The notes under the pieces are model-generated. The model was not told the DNA's origin. It worked only from the letters and a program-made list of their open reading frames with translations, and did no database searches. Below are positions 1 through 8,869 of a DNA stretch of 64,000 nt, piece by piece. The stretch spans positions 36,810-100,809 of the forward strand of contig JAEEON010000064.1 in NCBI GenBank assembly GCA_016284305.1, in the 5' to 3' direction. Source of the DNA: Bacteroidales bacterium. GTDB taxonomy: Bacteria; Bacteroidota; Bacteroidia; Bacteroidales; F082. Every line of letters starts with the position of its first letter. The stretch's first letter is position 1. The translations under genes were made by a program, and so were the position numbers.

Positions 1-70
1 GGTCTTGCGCCATCAACGCATTGAAACACAATGACAAGATGCCGATTATAAAAAATCGCAAAAACTTCAT
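1..70 (-). CDS. N-terminus of a secreted protein (partial)
   Basis: Reading the minus strand from the ATG at 70, the first 23 codons give a clear signal peptide: MKF, a hydrophobic core, then a cleavage-like ALMAQD. The gene runs off the left edge, so nothing downstream is visible. It starts 12 bp after the stop of the TIR gene at 83-1036, so the two are probably cotranscribed. In the second TIR locus of this window a secreted beta-sandwich/TPR protein likewise follows the TIR gene, so this may be the same family; that is inference, because the diagnostic region is out of view. Confidence 0.6.
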   Translation of the reverse strand, partial: MKFLRFFIIGILSLCFNALMAQD

Positions 71-82
71 TTTATTATGGGT

Positions 83-1036
83 TTATTTATTTAATCTACG
101 GGCTACAGCTTCAAGTTTGGGTTGATCAGCTTCCGTTGCCAATGCCTTTGCATTATTAAAACGGAAAGTCGCAAAATCATACTGATCCACGTTCATGAGT
201 TTGGTAGCCGCATCCAATTCCTGCTGTAAACGTTGCTTACGAAGATTCGAAAGAGAATCGAGCCGTTCGTTAAGCCCATAGGAATCCAAACGCAGTTCAG
301 GATGCTTATTCACCACATTGAGTGCAGATTGGTAACTGTTCATGCACTCCATGAATCGGAGCATGTCTTCTTCACTGCTCGGATTTTCCACCTGTTTCAG
401 CAGTTCATCGCCACGGCTCACAAACTGTATAAAGGAGTCGCGGACAAACTGAGCATCGTCAACCACCACTTCAGGCTCGGTCACGACCTCAGGTTCCTCG
501 ACCGGCTTCGACATAGGCTTGGAAAGCAACAGCCATGCTGCGATGGCCACAACCAAGCCGCAAATAATCTCTATAGTTAAATTCCTGCGTGAGCGTTTTT
601 TCTTTCGGGCAAACGAGACGAGGTTCTCCTCGATTTTGTTGATAGATGCATTTCGATATTCATGAGACCAAAGAAACACTTGTATCTCGGGAATTTTTCT
701 AAGCGGTTCGGGAAGCGCTAACACTTCCGGCATGACGAAGCCTGGCAAAGAGACACCAACGATGTTCTTTCCGTATTGTTCAGCCAACATAATCTCATGC
801 CTCACCCAATCTTCTTCATCGGAGCACCGATCTAGCATGCCGGGTGACAAAATCAGAAGAAAGTCATTGCATTCTTTTATGGCATTGTCAATTTGCTGAG
901 GAAACTCACCGCTGCCAATGTTATCCACATCCAAGAAAACCTTGTAGCCACGATTGTCGAACTTGGCCTGCAGTTCACCAGCCACACCTGCTCCTGCTCC
1001 TTTTCTTCGATAACTGATAAAAATATCGTATGACAT
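83..1036 (-). CDS. TIR-domain protein with one transmembrane segment
   Basis: A 317-residue protein. Residues 1-148 form a TIR domain: YDIFISYRR at the N-terminus (box 1), GYKVFLD at 30-36, LLILSPGML at 60-68, and DWVRHE ending in Glu81. This Glu sits where the catalytic Glu of NAD-cleaving TIR domains such as SARM1 lies. A basic stretch (KKKRSRR) precedes one membrane helix at about 153-172. After an acidic Pro/Glu/Val linker comes a roughly 125-residue helical region, probably on the other side of the membrane. The neighbour downstream is a signal-peptide protein, the same order as at 28059-31369. NAD hydrolase or cyclase activity is plausible from the Glu; a purely scaffolding TIR is also possible. 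Confidence 0.85.
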   Translation of the reverse strand: MSYDIFISYRRKGAGAGVAGELQAKFDNRGYKVFLDVDNIGSGEFPQQIDNAIKECNDFLLILSPGMLDRCSDEEDWVRHEIMLAEQYGKNIVGVSLPGFVMPEVLALPEPLRKIPEIQVFLWSHEYRNASINKIEENLVSFARKKKRSRRNLTIEIICGLVVAIAAWLLLSKPMSKPVEEPEVVTEPEVVVDDAQFVRDSFIQFVSRGDELLKQVENPSSEEDMLRFMECMNSYQSALNVVNKHPELRLDSYGLNERLDSLSNLRKQRLQQELDAATKLMNVDQYDFATFRFNNAKALATEADQPKLEAVARRLNK

Positions 1037-1078
1037 AACCTTACTGCAATGCTATTTTTCGCCTATTAATTCAAGGTG

Positions 1079-1108
1079 CAAAAATAATCAATATAACGAC
1101 AAGTCCAA
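1079..1108 (-). promoter_or_regulatory. Bacteroidetes-type promoter for the TIR gene
   Basis: On the minus strand TTG (1108-1106), a 19-bp spacer and TATTTTTG (1086-1079) match the -33/-7 pattern of the primary Bacteroidetes sigma factor. It lies 42 bp before the TIR ATG and overlaps the end of the upstream methyltransferase gene. Confidence 0.55.
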
Positions 1109-2298
1109 CAGCGATTCCAAATAATGTTTTTGTATTCCATATTGCGACTTCAGATCAGCTATCTGTCTCAGAATCTCTTCTTTTTTCCCTTCTTTAGAAG
1201 TCTTTTTACCCACCAGCAAAACATTCTTCGGAGTGTGTTCCATCTCGATGAATTCCATTACCTGGGTCTTATAGCCATAATATTCAAGAATCAACGCCCG
1301 GATTGTGTCGGTAATCATCACGGCCTGACGTTCCAGGAAGATGCCATAACGGGTAATGGCATCGACTTTGCCTGAACGCTCCATTTCCTGTCGGATTTGC
1401 TTATGGCAACAAGGAGCACATACGATGAGTTCAGCGCCCGCTTTGATGCCCGAAGCAATGGCGTCGTCGGTAGCCGTGTTGCATGCATGCAGCGCAATCA
1501 GCACATCCAACTTCTCAGGGTGATAAGCCTCAATGCTGCTTTCCACAAACTCCAAGCCTTGATATGGTTAGACTTGATGATCTCATTGATCTTCAACACC
1601 AAGTCAGGACGAATCTCCACGCCTTTGATATCCACGTCCATATTCAAGCGTTGGGTCAAAAGCTCATGAAGAGCGAAGGTGAGATAGCCCTTCCCCGCCC
1701 CCATGTCGGCAATATGCACCGTGCCGCTGAAATTCATCGGTTTGACGAGGCTCTCAACGATTTCAGCATATTTGTAAATCTGTTTGAACTTATGCTGCAT
1801 GTCGGCAGTGATCTTACCTTCACGGGTAGTCAAGCCAAGTTGGTACCACCAAGGGTTGGCAGGGTTGATGAGACGGTTCTTCTGCTTGTCGTGGTCCAAG
1901 TTCTGCTCTCGATTCTCCTGAACCCGTTTGGTTTGCAACGTAGCTTTCCCTTTGGAGGAGACCAGCAAAGTGATGTCTTCATTCACCGTAAAGAGCACGG
2001 CATTCAAGAAGCGACTTGGCAGCATATCACTCAGAATGTCAAGCATTTGTGCTTTATCGTAGTTTTTCACCTCATCGCGACGCTCGTAATGATAAGTGAA
2101 AGCGAAGAGGCGCTTGTCTTTGATCAACACAGGTTTGACATAGATATTCCTCAATTCATCGTGTTTGTCAACAGGCTTGCTCAAGGTCATTTTCACCAAG
2201 GTGTTTTGCTCAGCTGCCTCTCTGACACGATTCAGATAAATGGAAAGATTCTCAGGCATAATCAAATTCTCAGGCAACAGCGACCTTTCCTTACTCAT
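1088..2298 (-). pseudogene. SAM-dependent methyltransferase, frameshifted
   Basis: Two overlapping frames together encode one protein of about 400 residues. The first part (from 2298) ends in a class I methyltransferase SAM site, ADMGAGKGYLTFALHELL. The second part (to 1088) continues the fold with ALHACNTATDDAIASG and the CAPCCHKQ motif, as in the PF13679 methyltransferases that include METTL25/RRNAD1. The frames switch at 1557-1558, where a run of two C on the plus strand would need a third C to restore Lys-Gly-Leu-Glu-Phe. The start overlaps the end of the C10 protease gene by 8 bp. A single-base error in the assembly is as likely as a true mutation, since both halves look undecayed. The substrate is unknown; rRNA or tRNA is possible. 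Confidence 0.75.
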
Positions 2299-4843
2299 TC
2301 ACAATCAATCTCTTGACAATCACCCCTGCGTCGGTAACAAGACGCAGCAGATACATGCCCTGGGCATAGTTCCCAAGGTTCCATTCCGCATTGTGGCCTT
2401 CCACTTGTTGACTGGCCACCACGGTTCCCTCCAGAGTCACCAGTTCCATCTGTCGGATCCATGACGAGGATTCCACGCGGAACTTTCCAGAGACCGGGTT
2501 GGGAGTCACCTCAACCGAAGCCTCATACTCCTCCACTCCATGGCCAACTTCAAAGTACGCCGTAATTGTTCTTTCCGAATTCACGGTGAATGTGTAAGTC
2601 GTATTTGTGCTGACAGTCACTCCATTCTCTTTCCAAGACACGAAATGATACCCTGGATTGGCTGTTGCCTTAAGCACCGCCTGCTCATTGTTGGCATACA
2701 GTCCTTGTCCGCTCACCGAACCCATCGCGGAACTGTTGGACTCCGCCTGAATTCTATGAATCTTCAGAAATACCGACTCCGACCAATATGAGTCGTTCGT
2801 ACCATCACTGGCCATGACATAATACTCCATTAATCCCGGTTCCAGATCTCTGTCGGCATAGATGCGTTCGCTTACGTTCTCAGCAATAATGTAATCATTT
2901 TTGGCAATCGCATACGTAAAGTCTTTATCCTTGACAATCACTTTGATCAGCCATGACCTGGAATCTTCATAATAGGAGTACCACCCACCGCCAGCCTTCC
3001 TGATATAACACGCGTCAACCAGGCCATCACCGGAGTAATCACAAAAAGCGGCAGGATACGAGATGCTTGCAGGAGCAAACAACATCACCCAGAAGTCGTT
3101 GGTATAGTCCAGGTCAACAGGAGTTTGCAGGATGATTGAGTTCCAACCTTCTGAAGTACACACATAATTCTGTTGATACATGATGGCTTCAGGATTGATG
3201 GGATCACCATTGCAGACATACACTGTATAGGTCCCTGGTTCCCTGAAATACACTTGAACTTCTGAGATCACCATGCCTGCCAGTGCTTCTACAGTTCTAC
3301 GAGGATAACGTTGTGCCCAATAGGTATCATAGCCATTGTACCCTGAACCAGAATATGGCGATTCCGGTGCACCATAGTAAAGCTGAGCCTCACCCAAGGT
3401 AGGCATCTCCCAAGTCAAGAGGACATAATCGCCATCATCATGACGGATCTGGGCTTCGATAGCTGTTGGCTCGGGAAGGGCATATTCGACAATGACACCC
3501 ACGGACTCCGAACGAGGCGAACGGTCGCCCGCACTGGTAACGGCCTTCACATAATAGTCATGTTCTCCGTAAGAGAAATTATAGTCATCGTATCTCGTCG
3601 CAGTGACATGTCCATCCAACACCTCATCATCACGATATACTTTATAATAGGCTGCTCCAGAGACAGCGGGCCAAGAAAGATGAATCCATCCGTCATCGCA
3701 ATTGAGGTTCAGGCTACTCGGAGCACTGATGGCATATTCTTTTGGATGGATATGGATGATGATGCGATTCGAATTGTTGTAATGCGTTTCCTCATCTGGA
3801 TTCAAGGCCCCAAGCTGATAATAGCCGTCATGATTGCCACTCCAGCCCCAATTCATGTGAAAATAATTACGTGCATCATAGCCGTCACAAAGGAAAGCGT
3901 GACCACCCACATTGCCACTGGCAGAAAAATACACCGGTCGCGCTGCATTGAGTTCACCCTTGATCAAATTCTCCCAACCAGATTGAGTGAAGTCCACCTT
4001 GTCTTTCAAAGTGATATCAGAAGCATAGTTAAAATACGTCTTCATGACATCAGGAACCTCGGTGGAAAATGCTGCACTTCCATCAGGACTATAGTCCATA
4101 TCGACCGATACACCGCATTGGAAGAACAGGGTGCCAAGGGCTTGCTTCACCTCCACAGGGCTATCTGAACTCGCGGTCAAGGGCATGTGATCCCAGTCAT
4201 AGGTGGTCTGGGCAAAGTTAGCACTAAGTGTTCCATAATTGGAAGTGGTATAGGAATGGGAACCCACACCGTGATTCGGATACTCATAATACCTCATGAT
4301 TTGTGACATCGTGGTGGATACGCAACCCGTGAGGCACTCTGCAGGGCAGTAGTAATTGTAAGGTTCGTGTTGCCCCCAACGGGTAGCAATCAACGGAGCA
4401 ACCTCAGCCCTTTCCTCTGCCGATGGTAGCACACCATCAATCAGGCATTTCCACGAATCCTTCACCTCTCGCGTGGCTTCCACACCTTGTTCCTTCAAGT
4501 CTTGAATGCCCTGATGATACATCTGAAGCCATTCCAAAACGTTAGCAGGAATAAAACTCGCATCGAAATCATTTTCCAACGAGTAGCCTAAGATCGGGAA
4601 AGCCCTATCGTCAGCAGACAAGATCACGAAACAATGATCGCCAACGAAAAGATATAAGTTCGACAAGGATTGTTGGGCGTTCCAATCCACATAGTTCAAC
4701 GGGATGTCTCCTCGCAATTTCTCCTCCAAGCTAAGGCGCACAAAGTTAGAGGCAACCGTCAAAGCATCCGAACGGTCCACCGGCGCCGCATTAAGCGTCA
4801 ACGCCATCGTCAAGACCATAAGTGATAGTATCCATTTTTTCAT
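2291..4843 (-). CDS. Secreted C10-family cysteine protease with T9SS sorting domain
   Basis: An 850-residue protein with signal peptide (1-20), then a Spi-type propeptide, then a streptopain-like C10 peptidase domain. The catalytic Cys is probably Cys174 in LTGCVSTTMSQIMRYY and the His is in GGHAFLCDGYD near residue 325, followed by the family's HMNWGW motif. Fibronectin III-like and carbohydrate-module-like beta domains follow, then an InlB-type repeat (GYHFVSWKENG) and a type A T9SS C-terminal domain (VEVTPNPVSGKF to the end). It should be exported through the outer membrane and anchored or released. It lies 12 bp from the stop of the adhesin gene at 4856-7357, with a nearly identical sorting domain, so the two are probably cotranscribed and handled by the same secretion machine. 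Confidence 0.9.
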   Translation of the reverse strand: MKKWILSLMVLTMALTLNAAPVDRSDALTVASNFVRLSLEEKLRGDIPLNYVDWNAQQSLSNLYLFVGDHCFVILSADDRAFPILGYSLENDFDASFIPANVLEWLQMYHQGIQDLKEQGVEATREVKDSWKCLIDGVLPSAEERAEVAPLIATRWGQHEPYNYYCPAECLTGCVSTTMSQIMRYYEYPNHGVGSHSYTTSNYGTLSANFAQTTYDWDHMPLTASSDSPVEVKQALGTLFFQCGVSVDMDYSPDGSAAFSTEVPDVMKTYFNYASDITLKDKVDFTQSGWENLIKGELNAARPVYFSASGNVGGHAFLCDGYDARNYFHMNWGWSGNHDGYYQLGALNPDEETHYNNSNRIIIHIHPKEYAISAPSSLNLNCDDGWIHLSWPAVSGAAYYKVYRDDEVLDGHVTATRYDDYNFSYGEHDYYVKAVTSAGDRSPRSESVGVIVEYALPEPTAIEAQIRHDDGDYVLLTWEMPTLGEAQLYYGAPESPYSGSGYNGYDTYWAQRYPRRTVEALAGMVISEVQVYFREPGTYTVYVCNGDPINPEAIMYQQNYVCTSEGWNSIILQTPVDLDYTNDFWVMLFAPASISYPAAFCDYSGDGLVDACYIRKAGGGWYSYYEDSRSWLIKVIVKDKDFTYAIAKNDYIIAENVSERIYADRDLEPGLMEYYVMASDGTNDSYWSESVFLKIHRIQAESNSSAMGSVSGQGLYANNEQAVLKATANPGYHFVSWKENGVTVSTNTTYTFTVNSERTITAYFEVGHGVEEYEASVEVTPNPVSGKFRVESSSWIRQMELVTLEGTVVASQQVEGHNAEWNLGNYAQGMYLLRLVTDAGVIVKRLIVNE

Positions 4844-4855
4844 ATCTCAAATTAT

Positions 4856-7357
4856 TTAATGACTGATAATTATTTTCTTAACTATTATTCCTTCTTCAGT
4901 AACAAGACGCAGGAAGTAAACGCCTTTGGCAATGCCCTCAAGAGGCCATTCACTGGAGAAACCTTCAACCTGCTTGCTCTCGACCAAGACACCATCAAGC
5001 GAGACAAGCTCCATCCGCATGATTTTACTAGCAGATTTGACATACACACAGTCCTTGGCAGGATTGGGATAAAGGGTAACACCTTGGTCTTCTTTCATCC
5101 ATTCAGCCACCCCTTCACCTGGATTATCGATAGTATCTGTTGCCACAACTTTCACATTATCAACAAACCATGAGTAAGTAAGCACTTCCATATTCGCATT
5201 GTACCCACGCCATCTCAATCGGATATTTTGTCCTTGATAGGCCGACAAATCAATGCTAACCGGTTCTTGGTATTGGTTGACATGTTCAGGTTGGTCAACC
5301 GCATCCCACAAGGTAATCCAAGAGCCCGTGTTGGTGTTCAGCACATCAACCTGGTAGTGGTCTTGGTATTCCGACACACCATATTGGCAGAAAGTCTCGA
5401 AGGTCAACACCGCTGGACGTTCCAAGGGAATAAGAGGGGTGATGAGCTTTTCATCTTGTGGCCCCCATTCCTCGCTGCTATCCCATTGAAGAGCAGCCTG
5501 CTTCACCCCCTCGGGAGGCACGACATAGTATTCGTTTCCAAACCAGTCATCGGCATAGGTGGCTCCACTCCTGTACCACACAAACCATGTCATGTCTGAG
5601 GACTCCATCGACCATCCAGCTGGCGGGAACTGGTCGCCCTCGAAGCCCTCAAGCAAGATGGGAGCCTGCCAATCCCAATGCAACTCATAGGGTTCGGAAT
5701 CTGTTGAGTTGTCAAGCTCATCAACCAGATGGAAGACGATGCTTCCAACCGTATGGTTGGGCATTGCAGGCAAGGTTGCCACAAACTCAGCGTTGCCTTT
5801 TGAGAATCTGTTAAATGTGATGTCAGTTGACTGACCGTCAATGGTATAGGTTGCCTCCATTTGATTCGGCACGTTCGACTCATCATAAATCCTAAGCTTG
5901 AGATTCATCTCTGAATCAGCCCAAGTCTGGGTGCCATGGAGAGAAACCACTGATGGCGGGTTGTCATCGACGTTGGTTGTATTGATCAGGATGTCGTCAA
6001 TACAAAGATCCCAACCATAGCCGCTCACGGCTTCGAAGATGACAAAACCATATCCTTCTGGGCTATTGAAAGTGTAAGTATATTCATACCAGTCGCTTGT
6101 TTCGCCCACCACAGGTTCCATCATGGTGTTGCGATGCACCGTCCCCAACAACGTTCCATCATCGGTATTCGTAGTCGGAGAATAATACACGTTGATTCTG
6201 TCAGGACGATTGATGTTGTTGTTGAAGTTACGATAGATCCAATAACGCACGGTGTTACCCGTTGGGTTGAGTTGAAGTTTTGGCGAGATCATCGAACAGC
6301 TCCAACCTTCGGGAGCCATATAGCTGTAGTATCTTGCCATGGCAGCGCTTTCGTCGTGAGGCATACAGCTTGGCCAATCGTTTGAGGTTTTGCGCTCAAA
6401 GACATAGTTTCCGTTGGTAGCCACGTTTTGCCATCCCGAAGGCGGGAATGCGGTGCCGTCAAAGCCTTCAGCCAACGGATAAATACTGACAGGCTCCAAC
6501 GCTGTGATCTTAAAGTCGGCACTCTGTGTTGGAGCGGAATGCGAAGAGGCGACATCGAAAGTGACGTGTATCGTTTGGTTATTGGCAAGGTCCATGGGAA
6601 GCGTGGTTTTAGCCATCATCTCCACGGAACTGTTGTATGGAACATTGACCTCGGTGACTGCAGCTCCATCCAGGAGAAACTCCACCGGAAGGCTTCCCGT
6701 ATTGGTCAACTGATAGGTATCCGACTGTTCCCCTGTGTTGTTAATGCGGAAGCGCAAATATGCAGGCTCGCCGAAATAGACTGAGGTGTCGGCAGTAAGC
6801 TGCTCCACATCGAAATTGTATTGTGCCGATTGTTCAATGATGACATCATCGATCGACAGATACCAAGGCGAGTTGGTGGCTGTGCTGTGGAACCCCACAT
6901 AGCAGGAACCAGTGTTTGCCGCTTGAAATACCGCCGAGGCCTGTTCAAAATCTTCGTTGCTGATTTGGAACTGGGGAACCACCGTGATATTCATCGCTGA
7001 CGGAGAGGCACTTGCACCGGCTTTCACTTCCAGATCAAAATGATCGACGTGCCAGGTTGCGTACCAGAACGAGACGCGGTAATAACTGCCTGCGGTCACG
7101 TTGATTTCCTTATAAGCCCAAACATCGGTGTTATAGGTGGCGTACATATACCAATCGCCGGTGTGTGGCTTTCGTCCGCGGGCCTCATTGTCATCGGGGA
7201 TGGTGATGCCAGCTTTCCAGCCATTACCATCGCAAATCCAACCCACAGGGGCCTGACCCACGGTGTTCCCATTTTCAAAAGATTCATTGACAAGAACTTG
7301 TGCAAATGCACTTCCCATAAGGAACAACATCGTCATTAGGGTAAAAAGTCTCTTCAT
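4856..7357 (-). CDS. Secreted cleaved-adhesin/choice-of-anchor J protein with T9SS domain
   Basis: The start is set at the ATG at 7357, where MKRLFTLMTMLFLMGSAFAQ is a standard signal peptide; the open frame upstream lacks one. The 833-residue product carries three repeats of a jelly-roll module opening with NESFENG, AEGFDGTAFPPSGW and LEGFEGDQFPPAGW and closing with SIDDVIIE, CIDDILIN and FVDNVKVV. This pattern is typical of cleaved-adhesin or MAM-like surface domains. Ig-like linkers lie between them. The C-terminus is a type A T9SS signal (VTLYPNPAKDCVYV). No catalytic residues are evident; a surface binding or matrix protein is likely. The next gene downstream is the C10 protease. Confidence 0.85.
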   Translation of the reverse strand: MKRLFTLMTMLFLMGSAFAQVLVNESFENGNTVGQAPVGWICDGNGWKAGITIPDDNEARGRKPHTGDWYMYATYNTDVWAYKEINVTAGSYYRVSFWYATWHVDHFDLEVKAGASASPSAMNITVVPQFQISNEDFEQASAVFQAANTGSCYVGFHSTATNSPWYLSIDDVIIEQSAQYNFDVEQLTADTSVYFGEPAYLRFRINNTGEQSDTYQLTNTGSLPVEFLLDGAAVTEVNVPYNSSVEMMAKTTLPMDLANNQTIHVTFDVASSHSAPTQSADFKITALEPVSIYPLAEGFDGTAFPPSGWQNVATNGNYVFERKTSNDWPSCMPHDESAAMARYYSYMAPEGWSCSMISPKLQLNPTGNTVRYWIYRNFNNNINRPDRINVYYSPTTNTDDGTLLGTVHRNTMMEPVVGETSDWYEYTYTFNSPEGYGFVIFEAVSGYGWDLCIDDILINTTNVDDNPPSVVSLHGTQTWADSEMNLKLRIYDESNVPNQMEATYTIDGQSTDITFNRFSKGNAEFVATLPAMPNHTVGSIVFHLVDELDNSTDSEPYELHWDWQAPILLEGFEGDQFPPAGWSMESSDMTWFVWYRSGATYADDWFGNEYYVVPPEGVKQAALQWDSSEEWGPQDEKLITPLIPLERPAVLTFETFCQYGVSEYQDHYQVDVLNTNTGSWITLWDAVDQPEHVNQYQEPVSIDLSAYQGQNIRLRWRGYNANMEVLTYSWFVDNVKVVATDTIDNPGEGVAEWMKEDQGVTLYPNPAKDCVYVKSASKIMRMELVSLDGVLVESKQVEGFSSEWPLEGIAKGVYFLRLVTEEGIIVKKIIISH

Positions 7358-7384
7358 ACCAATTTGTTTTGTTGTTAAGTGGCA

Positions 7385-7392
7385 CAAAGATA
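7385..7392 (-). promoter_or_regulatory. -7 box for the adhesin/protease operon
   Basis: TATCTTTG on the minus strand, 27 bp before the ATG at 7357, matches TAnnTTTG exactly. No convincing TTG is seen at the usual distance. Confidence 0.4.
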
Positions 7393-7421
7393 TAGAAAAT
7401 ATCAGATAAAAGAAAGTTTTT

Positions 7422-8711
7422 TCAACAATTTGACGATTGGGTTGTATCATCCACGACACAGGCCACCGTAGTGTCGCCCGTCACATTCACCACCGTTCGC
7501 AGCATATCCAGAGGCCTATCAATACCCAAGATCAAGGCCAAGCCTTCAATAGGAATCCCTACTGAATCGAGGACGATCATGAGCATGACGATGGAGCCTC
7601 CCGGAATACCCGGAGTTCCTATGGAGGAAATAGTGGCAGTTGCCAAAATGAGTAGCATCTGACCAAAAGTCAAATCCAAACCCATCACCTGCGCCAAAAA
7701 CACCGCAGCCACTGCCTGATAGCAACTCGTGCCGTCCATATTAATAGTCACGCCAACAGGAAGCACAAACGAGGAAACCTCCTCAGAAACACCCAGATGT
7801 TTCTGGGTTCGCTCCAACGTCAAAGGCAAGGTGGCGGCACTGGAACTTGTCGAGAAAGCCAACATCTGCACAGGAAACACAGCCTTAAAAAACTGTCCCA
7901 GCTTCTTTTTGCTGAAAAGACGAAGTGTCAACGGATAAACCAAAAAGATGATCACGGCCAAGGCCAGCACAACGGTCAAGGCATACATCCCCAACGAGGA
8001 GATGATACCCACATCGCCAGCATAATCCACAATCAAGCCTGCCATCAGGGCAAAGACGCCCAACGGGGCATATGCCATTATGAAGTCTATGATTTTTAGC
8101 AAGATAAGATTCAACTGTTGAAAAAACCTTACCACAGAGACCGTCTTAGATTGACCAACGCAAATCAATGCTACGCCAAACAGCAAAGCGAAAAAGATGA
8201 CTTGCAGCATCTGAGAATTGCTGCTGAAAGCTTGAAAGACATTTTCGGGCACGATATCCACCAAAAACTGCATTGGCGATTCTCCTTTCACCTGTTGCAT
8301 CTGGACTTCACGTTCCGTCACCGTCTGTTGGTAACGTTCCACGAACTCCGTCTGTTTGTCTTTCGGGAAAAGATTCCCTGGCTTTATCAGACTGACCATG
8401 GCCAAGCCGATGCTCACTGCAATGATGGTGGTACATACATAGATCAAGAGGGTCTTCAGCCCAATCCGCGAAAGGCTCCTGATGTCCTTCAGACTGACTA
8501 CGCCCAAGATGAGCGACACAAGCACCAGTGGCACGGCTATCAGCTTCAGCAGGCGCAAGAAGATAACACCCAACGGAGCCACCCAATCACCGACTAAGCC
8601 CTCCCATTGCAAGGCGATGGCCACAAAGCCAAAAGCCACGCCGAGTGCCATACCAATGAGAATCTTGGCAAAGAGAGGAAGGCATTTTCTATCTTGTCGT
8701 GTGGCTTTCAT
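7422..8711 (-). CDS. Dicarboxylate/amino acid:cation symporter (DAACS family)
   Basis: The ATG at 8711 (MKATRQDRK) is chosen over an upstream in-frame start because the extra residues are not part of the family. The 429-residue membrane protein has the hallmark serine-rich reentrant loop AFSTSSSAATLPLTL, the substrate/Na-binding NMDGTS motif and the PGIPGGS motif. This is the GltP/DctA/EAAT fold, so it should import glutamate, aspartate or C4-dicarboxylates with Na+ or H+. It is transcribed on its own from the minus strand; the adhesin gene starts 64 bp downstream. Exact substrate cannot be read from the sequence. Confidence 0.9.
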   Translation of the reverse strand: MKATRQDRKCLPLFAKILIGMALGVAFGFVAIALQWEGLVGDWVAPLGVIFLRLLKLIAVPLVLVSLILGVVSLKDIRSLSRIGLKTLLIYVCTTIIAVSIGLAMVSLIKPGNLFPKDKQTEFVERYQQTVTEREVQMQQVKGESPMQFLVDIVPENVFQAFSSNSQMLQVIFFALLFGVALICVGQSKTVSVVRFFQQLNLILLKIIDFIMAYAPLGVFALMAGLIVDYAGDVGIISSLGMYALTVVLALAVIIFLVYPLTLRLFSKKKLGQFFKAVFPVQMLAFSTSSSAATLPLTLERTQKHLGVSEEVSSFVLPVGVTINMDGTSCYQAVAAVFLAQVMGLDLTFGQMLLILATATISSIGTPGIPGGSIVMLMIVLDSVGIPIEGLALILGIDRPLDMLRTVVNVTGDTTVACVVDDTTQSSNC

Positions 8712-8803
8712 GCTCCAAAGGTAATTATTTTTGAGTAAACAGCAAGTTTTTGCCAAAATGTCAGTTTTTGTCATGGCACATTATTTGACCAAGGGTCGCT
8801 TTG

Positions 8804-8831
8804 CGTCATTGCGAGCGAAGCGAAACAATCC
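8804..8831 (+). repeat. Dispersed palindrome-rich intergenic repeat
   Basis: The 28-bp stretch CGTCATTGCGAGCGAAGCGA followed by AACAATCC lies between the symporter and htpG. Near-identical sequences recur in intergenic DNA of many bacteria; only one copy is seen here. The core GCGAGCGAAGCG is only weakly self-complementary. No role is assigned. Confidence 0.35.
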
Positions 8832-8869
8832 ACAATCTTTAAACCTTTGAATTTTAAAACTACAACGAT

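Noticed and set aside
1483..2316. A 277-residue open frame on the plus strand opposite the methyltransferase
   Set aside because: The minus strand holds the SAM-binding motif and family motifs; the plus frame has none.
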